Shown here piece by piece: positions 43,690-54,306 of a DNA stretch of 64,000 nucleotides (positions are counted from its first letter, which is position 1; each line of letters begins with the position of its first letter). The notes under the pieces were generated by a model. The model did no database searches, was not told where the DNA came from, and worked only from the letters and a program-made list of their open reading frames with translations. The stretch comes from Pictodentalium vernedei (Eukaryota > Mollusca > Scaphopoda > Dentaliida > Dentaliidae). Made by a program: the position numbers and the translations under genes. The DNA lies in the NCBI GenBank assembly GCA_031216915.1, contig CM062288.1:176121919-176185918 (forward strand), read 5' to 3'.

Positions 43690-46600
43690 CCGGAAAGTTG
43701 CCGTCGAAGAGAAGCTCCTCCGAGAACGAAGCGACTCTGAGAGAGTTCTAAACCTTACTATCCACGCGTGGATGTAGCTAGGGCTGCGTCACGTCTAACC
43801 AACTCCAATCAGCCACTGAAGGGCGGAGTTATACGTGAACAAACTACTGCCCTCAAAAGAAATTACATTGAGAATAATATCCCGTAAATCTTTTCTTGAA
43901 GACGTAATGATAACGCCTCAGTAAGGCGGATTACGTATAATAAAGCGTCTAAGTTAAGTCTACTATACATAATGTCGTTCCCAACATTGAAATTGGAAAA
44001 GACATAAACGGCGAAAAAGAATATATGCAGTCTTTAATCACACCGTCTAGACGCATATGAACTCTCGGTATGCCCTGCTCTGCCAAAATAAACTATTTGT
44101 AAAAATGATAAAATGGCAGAAATGAGCCACGCGGACAAGAAACTAAACTATCATGCTTAGTAGCAGGCTTGTATATATATATAAATATATAGCGTCGAAA
44201 AATAAACCACATATTGTAATGACAATATTGGACTGCGTCGGTAAGTCAGGGACAATGTCCCTGTACCGATCGAAAAATCCGAGTCCAATGACGCTATAAG
44301 TCTCTTATCCAAGATCGCAGCAATGAAGTCCGAAAAATAATCACTGGAAGAAATGCCAGAAGATATGAAAGGCATCTTCCAATACTACTAAAGGAAAAAC
44401 TCGAAATCTTTCGAATCCCTTTCGCCATCCTGTCGGACCCTATAAAGCGTTCGGTCGTCCGTAGCTGATGCAACCGCGGACCGCACCGACCCAGCGCCGT
44501 CGGATAATTCCTGATTCGACCGAGAAACTGTCAATTGCTGGGATGCTGCGAAACAACTGTGCTAACTCGGATAGCACGTCCGTCACTGAGGCCTGAGGAG
44601 AAGCGGTCTTACGATGCATTGCCGCAGGAAGCTCCGAGATCGTTACCCCGTGCATACTTCCAATATGCGAGCGAACGGAGTGTATAGGCCTCGTGTCCCT
44701 TGGCTACCGGATGGCGCGACCTATTCGCCGTGGAATCACTGAATGCCGAAACTGATCGGATACTCGAGGTCACGTAGCCAATGTGCGGACGTGTGCCCTG
44801 CTGTGAGGATGAGGAAGCATTAAAGACAGTCTCTCGGACTGTCAATATAACGGAGCGTCCCGAGCAACGGACATATGCTCCGAATGTAAAATATCTGAAC
44901 CACAACATGCGGTCCCCTATGTTGTTGGCTTCCTCCGATCTGTCCTCAATCTGCCGTCACTGGGTGAGTACTAAAGTAATTAAAGTGCTCGCATCACCCA
45001 AATCTCCTTCCTAGACCGCAACGGACGAACCCGGCAGCCGAACCATTCGATGAATGTACGCTACACCGGGTGAGCTAGCGAATGTCACTCCGTAAGCGAT
45101 AGACATATTCCATGAGCACTTATTGCCGCTAACTCTTCATTAACTATGACGACAGAGGCACACTTTTGAAAGACATCTCCATAACTCTTCGAACAAGAAA
45201 CCAGAAATGCTTGGATAGCAAGCATAAAATAATAATATATATAGCGTCGTTCAATAATTCGAAAGTTTGTGTGACATTATTGGACTATGTCGGAACTGAG
45301 GGACGATGTCCCTGAACCGAACCAAAAATTTCTAAGTCCACCGACGCTATCAGTTTCTTATCCGGCATCGCAGCATATGTTGTTCTGAAAGGGAAAGCTT
45401 GAAATCCTCCGAATCCCTTTCGGTATCCCATCGGACCGGATGAAACTTTCGGACGTCCGTACCCGCTTCCGCGGAGCGTCCCGACCCAGCATCGTCGGAT
45501 AAAATATATGCGACAGATTCAGTTGATGCTGGGATGCTGCGATAAACTGTGCTATTAAGGAAAGCACGTCCGTTCCCGAGGCCTGTGCAGTAGCGGACTT
45601 TCGATGCATTGCCGCTGGAAGCTCCGTGTACGTTGACTCCCGCACACTTCCTATGCGAACGTCCGGAGTCTGCAGGCCTCGAGTCCCCGGCTACCGACCC
45701 AGCGCTGTCGGATAATTCTCGATCCGACACCGTTTCTGTCGGCTGCTGGGATGCTGCGATAAGCTGTGCTATGTGCACAAGAATGTCCGGTGTCGAGACC
45801 TGCGGAGGCGCAGTCTATCGCTGCTTCGCCGAGGGCAGCTCCGCATCAGATGGCTCCCGCATACTTTTCCTATGCGAACGTCCGGAGTCCATCGGTCTCG
45901 AATCCCTGGCTGCCGGATGGTGTGACCTGGTCGCCGAAGAATCCTTGATCGGCGAAGCTGGTAATATATCGGCGGTCACGCAGCCAAGGTGCGGTCGTGT
46001 GCGCTGACGAGAAGAGGAAGCCTTAGCAGTCTCAGCGGACTGCCTATACAACGGAGCGTCCCGAGCGACGGACGTATGCTCCGCTAGCGACACATTTGTA
46101 CCACAACATCTGGGGCCAGATGTTGTTGAACGAGAGAGGGGCCTCTCTCGCTTGCCGTCCGGATGGACCGGAACGAGCTATGAACCGGACTAAAAGGCTT
46201 CCTCCGTTCTCCCTCCGATCCGCCGTCACTGGGTGTGCATTAAGTTAATTTTATAGTGCTCGCATCACCCCAAAATTCCTTCTAGACCGCAACGGACGAA
46301 CCCGGCTGCCGAACCATTCGGTGAATGGACGCTACACCGGGCGAGCTAGCAGACGTCAAAGGCCGTCGAACCTACTAGGGTCCTCTTAGGCAATTGGCGT
46401 ATTACATGAGCACTTTTCCGCTAGCCCTTCATTAATTGTGACGACGGAGGCACACTGTTGGAAGACATCACAGATACATCACCCTAATCTTGATCGTCTG
46501 AAATAGAAATTGATAAAGTAGAGTGACCCTGCGGGGAAAGGACCGGAGTGTCCAAATCCCCAACAACATACCGTGACATACGCTTCCCATATTGTCATCG

Positions 46601-46690
46601 AAATCATACGATACAGAACAGGAGTTAATGCGAGTACACTGACCACATATAGAATGATAATAAGGTCAGAGGAAGACTTCCTCTTAAAAC
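43690..46690 (-). pseudogene. Copy E ORF1, three partial overlapping copies
   Basis: The capsid-like region begins at 43690 and runs to the N-terminal region near 45190. Sequence then jumps back to mid-ORF1 at about 45235, and again at about 45695. 45698-46135 is almost identical to D/F/G, while the flanks are strongly diverged. The Cys/His cluster region near 46560-46690 is decayed. Confidence 0.8.
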
Positions 46691-46747
46691 AATTGATCAA
46701 TATCCTTTCAATGTGAAAAGAAAACAAGTCCTGGTACTCGCACTAAC

Positions 46748-46942
46748 CCCTGGCAATCAAAATACATAATAATAATATGATCCATTAATATAGAAAAAAT
46801 AATTGAAATCAAAATATTTTGAAAAAATATTTTTTCAGAACAGCCCAAGTTTCTGAAAAGTAACGTTGAGCCCCAATGGATCCCAAGCCTAAGTGTGGAC
46901 AAAAATTTTAAAAATATTTTAAACAATTTATTCAACACTTAC
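46748..46942 (-). other. Copy E leader intron, predicted
   Basis: The donor GTAAGTG (complement of about 46937-46942) and acceptor CAG near 46750 match F in position. 46943-47400 is the remaining leader, without genes. Confidence 0.45.
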
Positions 46943-47804
46943 GAACAATAATAATGTATCTAGTTATGATTAAAATAACATAAAGATATTATTATTTAGA
47001 AATCCCCCCCTCACACAGAGGGCTGTTGTAAATGTAAACAATGAGTGTAAAAACACTAAAATAAGACTCCAGGCACCCAGGCCCGAAATCAGTTACCAAA
47101 AATACACTATCTGATGCAAAACAGAGACTTCCAGGGAAGAAACTGCAGAACATCAGATGGTAGATGCAGAACACAACGCCTAACCACCCGTAGGTGAAGA
47201 CGTAAACATGGGGAAAGAACAGAATTCATTCTGTTATTCAGCTAAAACTCCCAAGAAATTTTAGTATAATAATTACATAAACTATGCCAAAAGCATGGGA
47301 GAATAGCAAGGGGGAACTTAAAGGACAGGGAGAGAGGAAAGCACTTGAAAAAACAGTGTAACTAAACAATCAGAATGACAACAAAATGGCTGCTGCCTTG
47401 AAAATAGGTAACTTAACATAATTTCATTAAAAAATTTTAAGTTACAGCCCTGATAATATTCTGTCACACATTCTTTTCCTCTCCTCCTTTTCTATCCTCC
47501 TTAGAATCACCATTTCACTAATATTTATGTGTCTGGCATCATTTAAACTGAGATTTAAAAGCACAAAGATCAGTCAGATGTTAACTGATGAAGGGCCAAA
47601 CTTAGAATGATAAATGGCGCCAATTTCGGAACGTCCTTGACACTGCGCATGCGCAGTAGGGGCGAAGTGTGGAGGGCCTTTCAGGACATGTTTTCTTTAG
47701 TTTTAGATGCAAATTTTGGGGATTGGGGGGCAAAATTTGTGTTTGGCCCTATATTTTAAGAGTTAGCACCAGCTATGTCTGGGTCATTGGTACAGTATAA
47801 AAAT

Positions 47805-48200
47805 ATAGGCAACTTAACATAATTTCATCAAAAAATTTTAAGTACAGCCCTGATTATTTTTTGCCACTTCTTTTTCCTCTCCTCCTTCTATCCTCCTTAG
47901 AATCACATTTTCTCCAAAAATTACGTGTCTGGCATCCTTTAAACTGAGATTTACAAGCACAAAGATCAGTGAGATGTTGACTGATGAAGGGCCAAACAGA
48001 GAATGATAATTGGAGCCAATTTCGGGACGACTGCGTCACTGCGCATGCGCAGTAGAGGCGTAGTATGGAGGTCCTTTAGGACATGATTTCTTTTGTTTTG
48101 GATGCAAATTTTGGGGATTGGGGGGCAAAATTTGTGTTTGGCCCTGGTTTTGTTAGAGTTAGCACCAGCTAAGTCTGGGTCATTGGTACAGTATAAAAAT
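47805..48200 (-). repeat. Copy D right ITR (displaced by E)
   Basis: Begins ATAGGCAACTTAACATAATTT, continuing D's leader from 40802, and ends CAGTATAAAAAT. It has the AGCTAAGTCTGGG variant, matching D's left ITR (AGACTTAGCT). Confidence 0.88.
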
Positions 48201-48600
48201 ATAGGTAACTTAACATAATTTGATCAAAAAATTTTAAGTTACAGCCCTGATTATTTTCTGTCACTCATTTTTCCTCTCCTCCTTCTATATCCTCCCTAGA
48301 ATCACCATTTCACTAATATTTATGTGTCTGGCATCATTTAAACTGAGATTTACAAGCACAAAGATCAGTCGGATGTTAACTGATGAAGGGCCAAACTAAG
48401 AATGATTAATGGCGCCAATTTCGGGACGTCCTTGACACTGCGCATGCGCAGTAGAGGTGAAGTATGGAGGGCCATTCAGGACATGTTTTCTTTGGTATTA
48501 GATGCAAATTTTGGGGATTGGGGGGCAAAATTTGTGTTTGGCCCTATATTTTTAAGAGTTAGCACCAGCTATGTCTGGGTCATTGGTACAGTATAAAAAT
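48201..48600 (-). repeat. Third right ITR, owner element missing
   Basis: Begins ATAGGTAACTTAACATAATTT and ends CAGTATAAAAAT. It has the AGCTATGTCTGGG variant seen in E and at 2425, not the AAG variant of C and D. No matching leader or ORF lies left of copy D, so this is an orphan end. Confidence 0.85.
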
Positions 48601-50428
48601 ATCTACTGCCACAACTCTATCCTGCGTTATTATGGAATGAGGATGTAGGCTGTGTCAAATCCCTGAAAGAGAAGGGGCAAGTGTCTGGAAACCACTGTCT
48701 GGAAACATTGTTCTATGATCGAGCTACATAAGGCCTCCCATACTAGGACTGCAGTTGGCACCTGGAAAGATTAAGCTGTTGCATCAATAACTGATCTGGC
48801 AAATGACACCTTGCCTAACAGACCCGACCTCAAAAAAGCTTGTGTCCCGAAAGATTTGCCAATGTGTGGTGACACCTTGCCTAACAGACCCTGACATCAA
48901 AAAGTTTGGATCCCAAAAGATTTGCCAGCATGTGATGACACCTTTGTTGATCCGGTAGAGATTTACTGGTATTCAGCTGTAACACAGAGATGTCTCATAC
49001 CCAAAATGCGAGGCTGAGGCAGCAACCAGACAATCAAAAAGTGTTAACAACCCGATCATTATGGTATGCACTCCAAAACTGAGGTACCAAAGCTTCAAGT
49101 TGGAAACATTCATGTCTAGGGATGAGGAGGTCTTTGACACTCCCTAGTCTGAATATCATAGGATTCAGGTACAAATCCTTCCATATGAAAAATGTGTCCC
49201 TGAGTGCTTTGCCATTCCATTTATCTTCAAAACAGCAAAAGTGTTAGTAATCTGGCTCAACTGGCAGGGTTGAATGATACATGAATGTGGCAGATCTACC
49301 CTAGAACACTTTATCCACTGATGTAATAGGCTAGCTGTTAGATGCCAAAGGAATAGCTTGTGGTTTGACATATAGTAAATGACAGAAACTGATGTCTAAA
49401 GACTGCATAAAATGTGCTGAATGATGGAATCTGGTAATATAGGCATCCTCTATCATCATCCAAAACAGAATAACTGGTTATTCAGCAGATGGCGGCAATG
49501 TTTGAGTTGAGCTATAAAATGTGGTCATAATAAGGCATGGCATATAACTCTTCCTGTGCTATGGTATGGATAAATCAACAGTCTTATGGCACTTGGATAA
49601 AAGCAATGCATCAGGGAGCACTACCACCAATGGTAGCGAACTTTCAGAATCATCTACCTGTCCCAATCACAGGTTTGGCTAGGAGAAGGTGAGTAAAAAG
49701 AATTTGCATGACATCATCGATGGAGAAAGCTGACAAAATAAAAGGATGGAATGGAAGCTTAAGAAATTCCCCATGACTCCTTTTAGGATAACAGTGTTGT
49801 GAGAAGAATAAGCACTCTCAGAACTGTAGCCTCCTTTAGTGGAATAGTTGGGTAAGTGACTGGCAAGCTTTCTGGCTTAATGTGGTCATACTTATCCTTG
49901 TCTGGTGCATCAGATGCGCTTCCTGTCTGGTTGGAATAATCATCTCAACAATAACATTATCTGAACAATAACAGAGAGTAAATTTGTAGAAGATACAGTG
50001 GTAACTTGTCAGTTTTAACAATTAATGAACGGTATTATGTCATAAAAATAATTTTTGTGTAAAATGTTTGTTAAAAGCAAACTTTCTTTTCATTCAAAGT
50101 TTCAAGAAATAAATTTTTCCCATAATGCACTAGGAATTTAATCAATTCAGACTCTTCTTTGACAGAGATCACAAAGCTCTATGAAACATGATTTATTGGT
50201 TACATTTCTGGTTGTAGGATGGGGAAAATTTGAAATTTTGTTCAATTGTCATCCACCTGCAGATAGTTTATATTTGATGGAACTTGGATTATGAAGCAGT
50301 CAGGTCTAATGTACTCAAAGACTGAATTATTATGGCTCCATTCATGTTTAGACTAAGCTAAACTTAACCCTTTACCTAACACAACAAGAAGATGATACTT
50401 GCAAAATAGATTCTTGAACAACTAAAAA
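48601..50428. other. Intergenic or unassigned sequence
   Basis: No frame above ~70 codons looks coding and no DIRS, hAT or Helitron signature is present. It contains a ~68-bp tandem duplication (48803-48940: GACACCTTGCCTAACAGACC twice, each followed by AAAGATTTGCCA). It may be the pre-insertion locus of copy F or an old repeat I do not recognise. Confidence 0.5.
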
Positions 50429-50813
50429 GTTAAAAAATTTATAGTAATTTATATATTTTTTATACTTACCAATGACCCAGACTTAGCTGGTGCTAACTCT
50501 AACAAAACCAGGGCCAAACACAAATTTTGCCCCCCAATCCCCAAAATTTGCATCTAAAACCAAAAGAAATCATGTCCTGAAGGTCCTCCATACTTTGCCT
50601 TCACTGCGCATGCGCAGTGTCAAGGACGTTCCGAAATTGGCGCCAATTATCATTCTTACTGGCAGTGCCTGGTCAGCGCTATGTACTCAGCGGGGAGGCA
50701 AGAGTTCCCAACTCCTGGGAGGGCCATCCCCGTCTGGGTCATTGGTAAGTATAAAAAATATATAAATTACTATAAATTTTTTAACATTTTTATATTGTAC
50801 CAATGACCCAGAC
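50429..50813 (-). repeat. Copy F left ITR and ICR
   Basis: Palindromes CACTGCGCATGCGCAGTG (50602-50619) and AATTGGCGCCAATT (50635-50648). The ICR is 50732-50813 with the AAC-type junction. 50814-51417 is 3' untranslated: the hairpin near 50924-50961 and a C-tract near 51311-51319 (G-tract in the transcript). Confidence 0.9.
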
Positions 50814-51417
50814 TTAGCTGAATAGTAAAAAGGTTGGAGGGCCTAGGACATAGAGGAAAATCCAATAAGCTCAACTATATAATATAGAGGCAACCCCTTA
50901 AGGAGAAAAGGAGTATTAGGCTTTACATGTATCTTTCTTATTTAATGTTAAATTAGAAAGATACAATACCCTTCATAATTGAGCACAATAACATTCATGT
51001 TCTCTATTAACATCCAGTATAACCCTTTATACTAATTATTTTTAAAGTAAGCCAATAAATAAAGTTAGTCCAGAGAATTGAGACTCTTTATATTCTTTTA
51101 AAAGTGTCCGAGGATTGTATATTAACGCCCGTTTGACACTTGACATATACAAATGCTTCACACCGAGCTACACTTTAAAAATATGACATGAATGAATTTT
51201 AACATTAATATTACACTTTAAAACCATCCCGGAAGCGACTCAGAAATACTGACTTTGGAGGAGGCATTCCCTTGCTTTTCACTATAAAGCAGGTGACCAA
51301 AGGGAACACCCTCCCCCCCCTTCCCCTTGCCCTGGGTCAAATAGCCCAGAGCAAAGAGGGCAGCCGGACGGAGTCACTGCCGGAACAGAAAGCCTGCATA
51401 ACTATTGTTGCAACTGT

Positions 51418-54306
51418 TTAGTGGACAACATTCTGAGCAACAGATAACGGACCTAAACAATGCAGGTCTCCAGAAATGGACTCAATATTTCTGAGATAAA
51501 AATTCGTGAATGTGGATGGCTGAGACCAATAAGCAGCCTTCATTAAATCTGTAATAGCAATACTATTAGCGTAAGCCCAAGAAGTAGCAAGAGCTCTTAC
51601 TTCATGAGCGGAAATCTTAAGCACAGACTGCTGAGAAGAAGATAAACTCTCATAAGCAGTACGGATAGTTAATTGAATCCATCTAGCAATAGAATGGACC
51701 GAAATGTCCCTTCTATTAGGCATCAAAGACAGAAAGAAACGTTTCCGTCCCTTTCTGATAAACTGAGATCTTTGTTTATAGATACGTAACGCTCTAACAG
51801 GACAGAGTAAAGACCTACGCCCGTCTGAAGACGGAAGAGCCTTAATGACAATAGGTTCCGGATATTTATTAGGAGCCTGATTCTTAGCTAAAAAACCCAC
51901 ATTAGTAGTGAAGGTGATAGTGTTCCCATCACTACGATAGTGAGAATCATCCACCGATAGTGCATGAAGCTCACTGACTCTTCTAGCAGAAGAGAAAGCT
52001 AAGAGAAAAGCTGTCTTATAAGATAAGAATTTGAAATCTACTGTCCCAAGAGGTTCAAATGGCTTTTCCTTCAATTTAAGAAGAACCCAAGCTAAATTCC
52101 ATTTAGGAATTAACCTAAGAGTTCTGCGTCTATTTATCGAGAAGTTTCTAACCAACTTAGATAAAGAGACATTAGATCCAATTTGTAAACTATCATGATG
52201 TGCATAGGTATCAGATAACATAGACCTATAACCCTTAATGGTAACAGGCTGCAGTTTGATTTCGTCAAACAAGTATACTAGAAAGTTTGCAATGTCTGGT
52301 ATAGAGGGATCGAAAATATCTACAGAATGATCCCTACACCAACGACGAAAAACCTTCCACTTAGCCGCATAGTTTAGCGAAGAGGAGGTCCTCCTACAGT
52401 TAGAAATTGCGTCCACTGCTCGTCCTGTAAAGTGCTTGCCATGCAAGAAGGACCGCACAATGGAAAAACGTGAAGGTTGAGACCTTGCGGGTTGTGATGG
52501 AGTTGACGCGATTTCCCCTGCGAAAGAAGATCCTCCCGTGGAGAAAGCTTTCGCGGTAGGTCCCACAACAGACACCTGAGTAGATTTATCCACGGTCTCT
52601 GTGGAGACAGAGATGCTACCAACAGAATCTTGCAATGAGATTGTTTTATCTTTAGCAATACTTGCTGAATTAACGGCGCTGGAGGATACGTATATCCTAT
52701 CATTCCGTCCCAAGGGATCGACAGAGCGTCTACTGCAAATGCTCTTGGATCCGGACACGGAGACACATACGTCTGCAACTGATTGTTGAGATGTGTCGCA
52801 AATAAGTCTATCATTGGCTGTTCCCATTGGTAGCAAATATGATTGAATACTTGTTTGTTGAGAGTCCACTCCGACGGCAACAAGCGACCCTTTCGTGAAA
52901 GGGAGTCTGCTAGTACATTCAGACGACCCGGTATGTGACGGACCGAAAGAAGAACCTGATGTTCTAGCGCAAACAGAAGGATTCTTTCCGTTAGATTGAA
53001 CAACGGAACTGAATGAGTGCCTCCCTGATTCCGTATATACGCCACTACTGTCGTATTGTCGGATAGGATTTGGACATGAGCATTGTGAATAATGTCCATC
53101 CAATGACGTAACGCAAGCCAAATTGACATCATTTCCTTGATGTTTATGTGCTTGCCCAGGAATTGCGGATCCCAAAGACCCTGGCATCTTGAATCCGTTG
53201 GGATCAATGATGCACCCCAACCTGTTTGACTGGCATCTGTCATAATGGTAAAACTCGGATCCGGCAACTGCAGCGGAACTCCCTGAGTCAACCACTGAAT
53301 GTTTGCCCAAGTCTGAATCTCTTGTTTCACTTGATCTGACAAGAGAACGTCTATGTCGAGCGAATGAATTTTCACACTCCAATTCTGAGTCAAGAAAATT
53401 TGGAGAGGACGCGTGTGTAACCGCCCCATCGGAATGAGATCCGCAGCGGCTCCGCACAGACCTATCAGTCTCATAAATTCTCTCGCTGTGACTTTGTCTG
53501 CGTGCAGACAATAGCGAGCGTAACAACTGACTAATTTTGCTCTGGTTAACAGCAGATGAACGAGATTGTTGTGCGTCTCGAAGCTCATTCCCAGATGTGT
53601 GAATGACTTGGACGGCACCAGATCTGACTTCTCCTCGTTCACTATAAAACCGAGACGTTGGAGCAATAGAAGTAGATTCTGAACATCGTTCTGAAGCGTT
53701 AACTCGTTGCCGTACCTCTGAAGAATGTCGTCCAGGTAGGCCGACGTTACCATAGACGAATGAGCTCGGAAATAGATCATTACTGAGTTCATTACCCGAG
53801 TGAAAGCCCAGGGTGCTAGATTCAATCCGAAGCACATCGCCTGGAATTGATACACCACTCCTAGGACTGTGAAGCGTAGATACTTTCTGAATGTCGGATG
53901 TACCATGACGTGAAAGTACGCATCTTTGAGATCTATGCTTGTTGCATAATCGTTCACCCGAATACTCGCTCTGACCGACCGAATCGTCTCCATATAAAAT
54001 TTCGGAGCGATGATCAGCTTGTTTATCCAGCTCAAATCTATGACTGGACGGAACGAGCCGTCTGGTTTCGGAACCAGAAACAGATGGCTGTAGAATCCTG
54101 GAGTCTCCTGGTTTTCTACGACCTCTACCGCGTTCTTCATTAAAAGAGACTGCACCTCTGATAATAGAGCGTCCCTTTTCTGCGGATTTGACGGAAGTTG
54201 AGTCCATTTTGGACTTCGAGTTAATGGAGGCTTTCGTTTGAAGGATATCTTTAGACCTTCCGAATTCACTCCTCTCACCCAAGGGTCGTCCGTAATCGAC
54301 GCCCAT
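51418..54306 (-). CDS. Copy F tyrosine recombinase, intact; frame open through the RT gene
   Basis: A 962-codon frame. The recombinase is the last ~320 residues: LNYAAKWKVFRRWCRDHS and TIKGYRSMLSDTYAHHD (DNA-binding N-domain), SSARRVSELHAL (catalytic Arg ~776), AHEVRALATSW (His ~901, Arg ~904), AAYWSQPSTF (Trp ~927), NFYLRN (nucleophile Tyr ~937). The set is complete. Residues 1-640 overlap the RT/RNase H frame and read as Ser/Arg-rich low-complexity sequence, so the true start is uncertain and may lie near the RT end (52.4-52.8 kb). The enzyme integrates the circular DNA copy without target duplication. Confidence 0.9.
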   Translation of the reverse strand: MGVDYGRPLGERSEFGRSKDILQTKASINSKSKMDSTSVKSAEKGRSIIRGAVSFNEERGRGRRKPGDSRILQPSVSGSETRRLVPSSHRFELDKQADHRSEILYGDDSVGQSEYSGERLCNKHRSQRCVLSRHGTSDIQKVSTLHSPRSGVSIPGDVLRIESSTLGFHSGNELSNDLFPSSFVYGNVGLPGRHSSEVRQRVNASERCSESTSIAPTSRFYSERGEVRSGAVQVIHTSGNELRDAQQSRSSAVNQSKISQLLRSLLSARRQSHSERIYETDRSVRSRCGSHSDGAVTHASSPNFLDSELECENSFARHRRSLVRSSETRDSDLGKHSVVDSGSSAAVAGSEFYHYDRCQSNRLGCIIDPNGFKMPGSLGSAIPGQAHKHQGNDVNLACVTSLDGHYSQCSCPNPIRQYDSSGVYTESGRHSFSSVVQSNGKNPSVCARTSGSSFGPSHTGSSECTSRLPFTKGSLVAVGVDSQQTSIQSYLLPMGTANDRLICDTSQQSVADVCVSVSGSKSICSRRSVDPLGRNDRIYVSSSAVNSASIAKDKTISLQDSVGSISVSTETVDKSTQVSVVGPTAKAFSTGGSSFAGEIASTPSQPARSQPSRFSIVRSFLHGKHFTGRAVDAISNCRRTSSSLNYAAKWKVFRRWCRDHSVDIFDPSIPDIANFLVYLFDEIKLQPVTIKGYRSMLSDTYAHHDSLQIGSNVSLSKLVRNFSINRRRTLRLIPKWNLAWVLLKLKEKPFEPLGTVDFKFLSYKTAFLLAFSSARRVSELHALSVDDSHYRSDGNTITFTTNVGFLAKNQAPNKYPEPIVIKALPSSDGRRSLLCPVRALRIYKQRSQFIRKGRKRFFLSLMPNRRDISVHSIARWIQLTIRTAYESLSSSQQSVLKISAHEVRALATSWAYANSIAITDLMKAAYWSQPSTFTNFYLRNIESISGDLHCLGPLSVAQNVVH

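Larger units (their letters stand above)
40803..47804 (-). mobile_element. DIRS1-like copy E: RT-deleted, decayed body, well-kept termini, nested in D
   Basis: Left ITR 40803-41104 and ICR 41105-41186 are close to those of D and F; the right ITR ends at 47804. Inside, the YR (about 41790-42900) and methyltransferase-like/RNase H remnants (about 42950-43650) are riddled with small deletions. At about 43680 RNase H sequence joins ORF1 sequence directly, so the RT core is absent. ORF1 appears as three overlapping partial copies (43690-45190, 45235-45690, 45691-46500). No protein can be made. Confidence 0.88.
34082..48200 (-). mobile_element. DIRS1-like copy D (family 1, young), interrupted by E
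   Basis: Body 34082-40802 plus right ITR 47805-48200. Left ITR 34082-34384, ICR 34385-34465, poly-C tract 34962-34980. ORF1 and RT/RNase H are intact; the YR has one frameshift. The sequence is very close to F and G. Copy E is inserted in the leader between CTCGAAA and ATAGGCAAC, which are contiguous in F. The left flank is copy C ORF1 but the right flank is another element's ITR, so the two flanks do not match. Confidence 0.9.

Noticed and set aside
48601-50428. Host gene between the DIRS clusters
   Set aside because: Only short frames on both strands, no splice-consistent coding exons and no recognisable domain.
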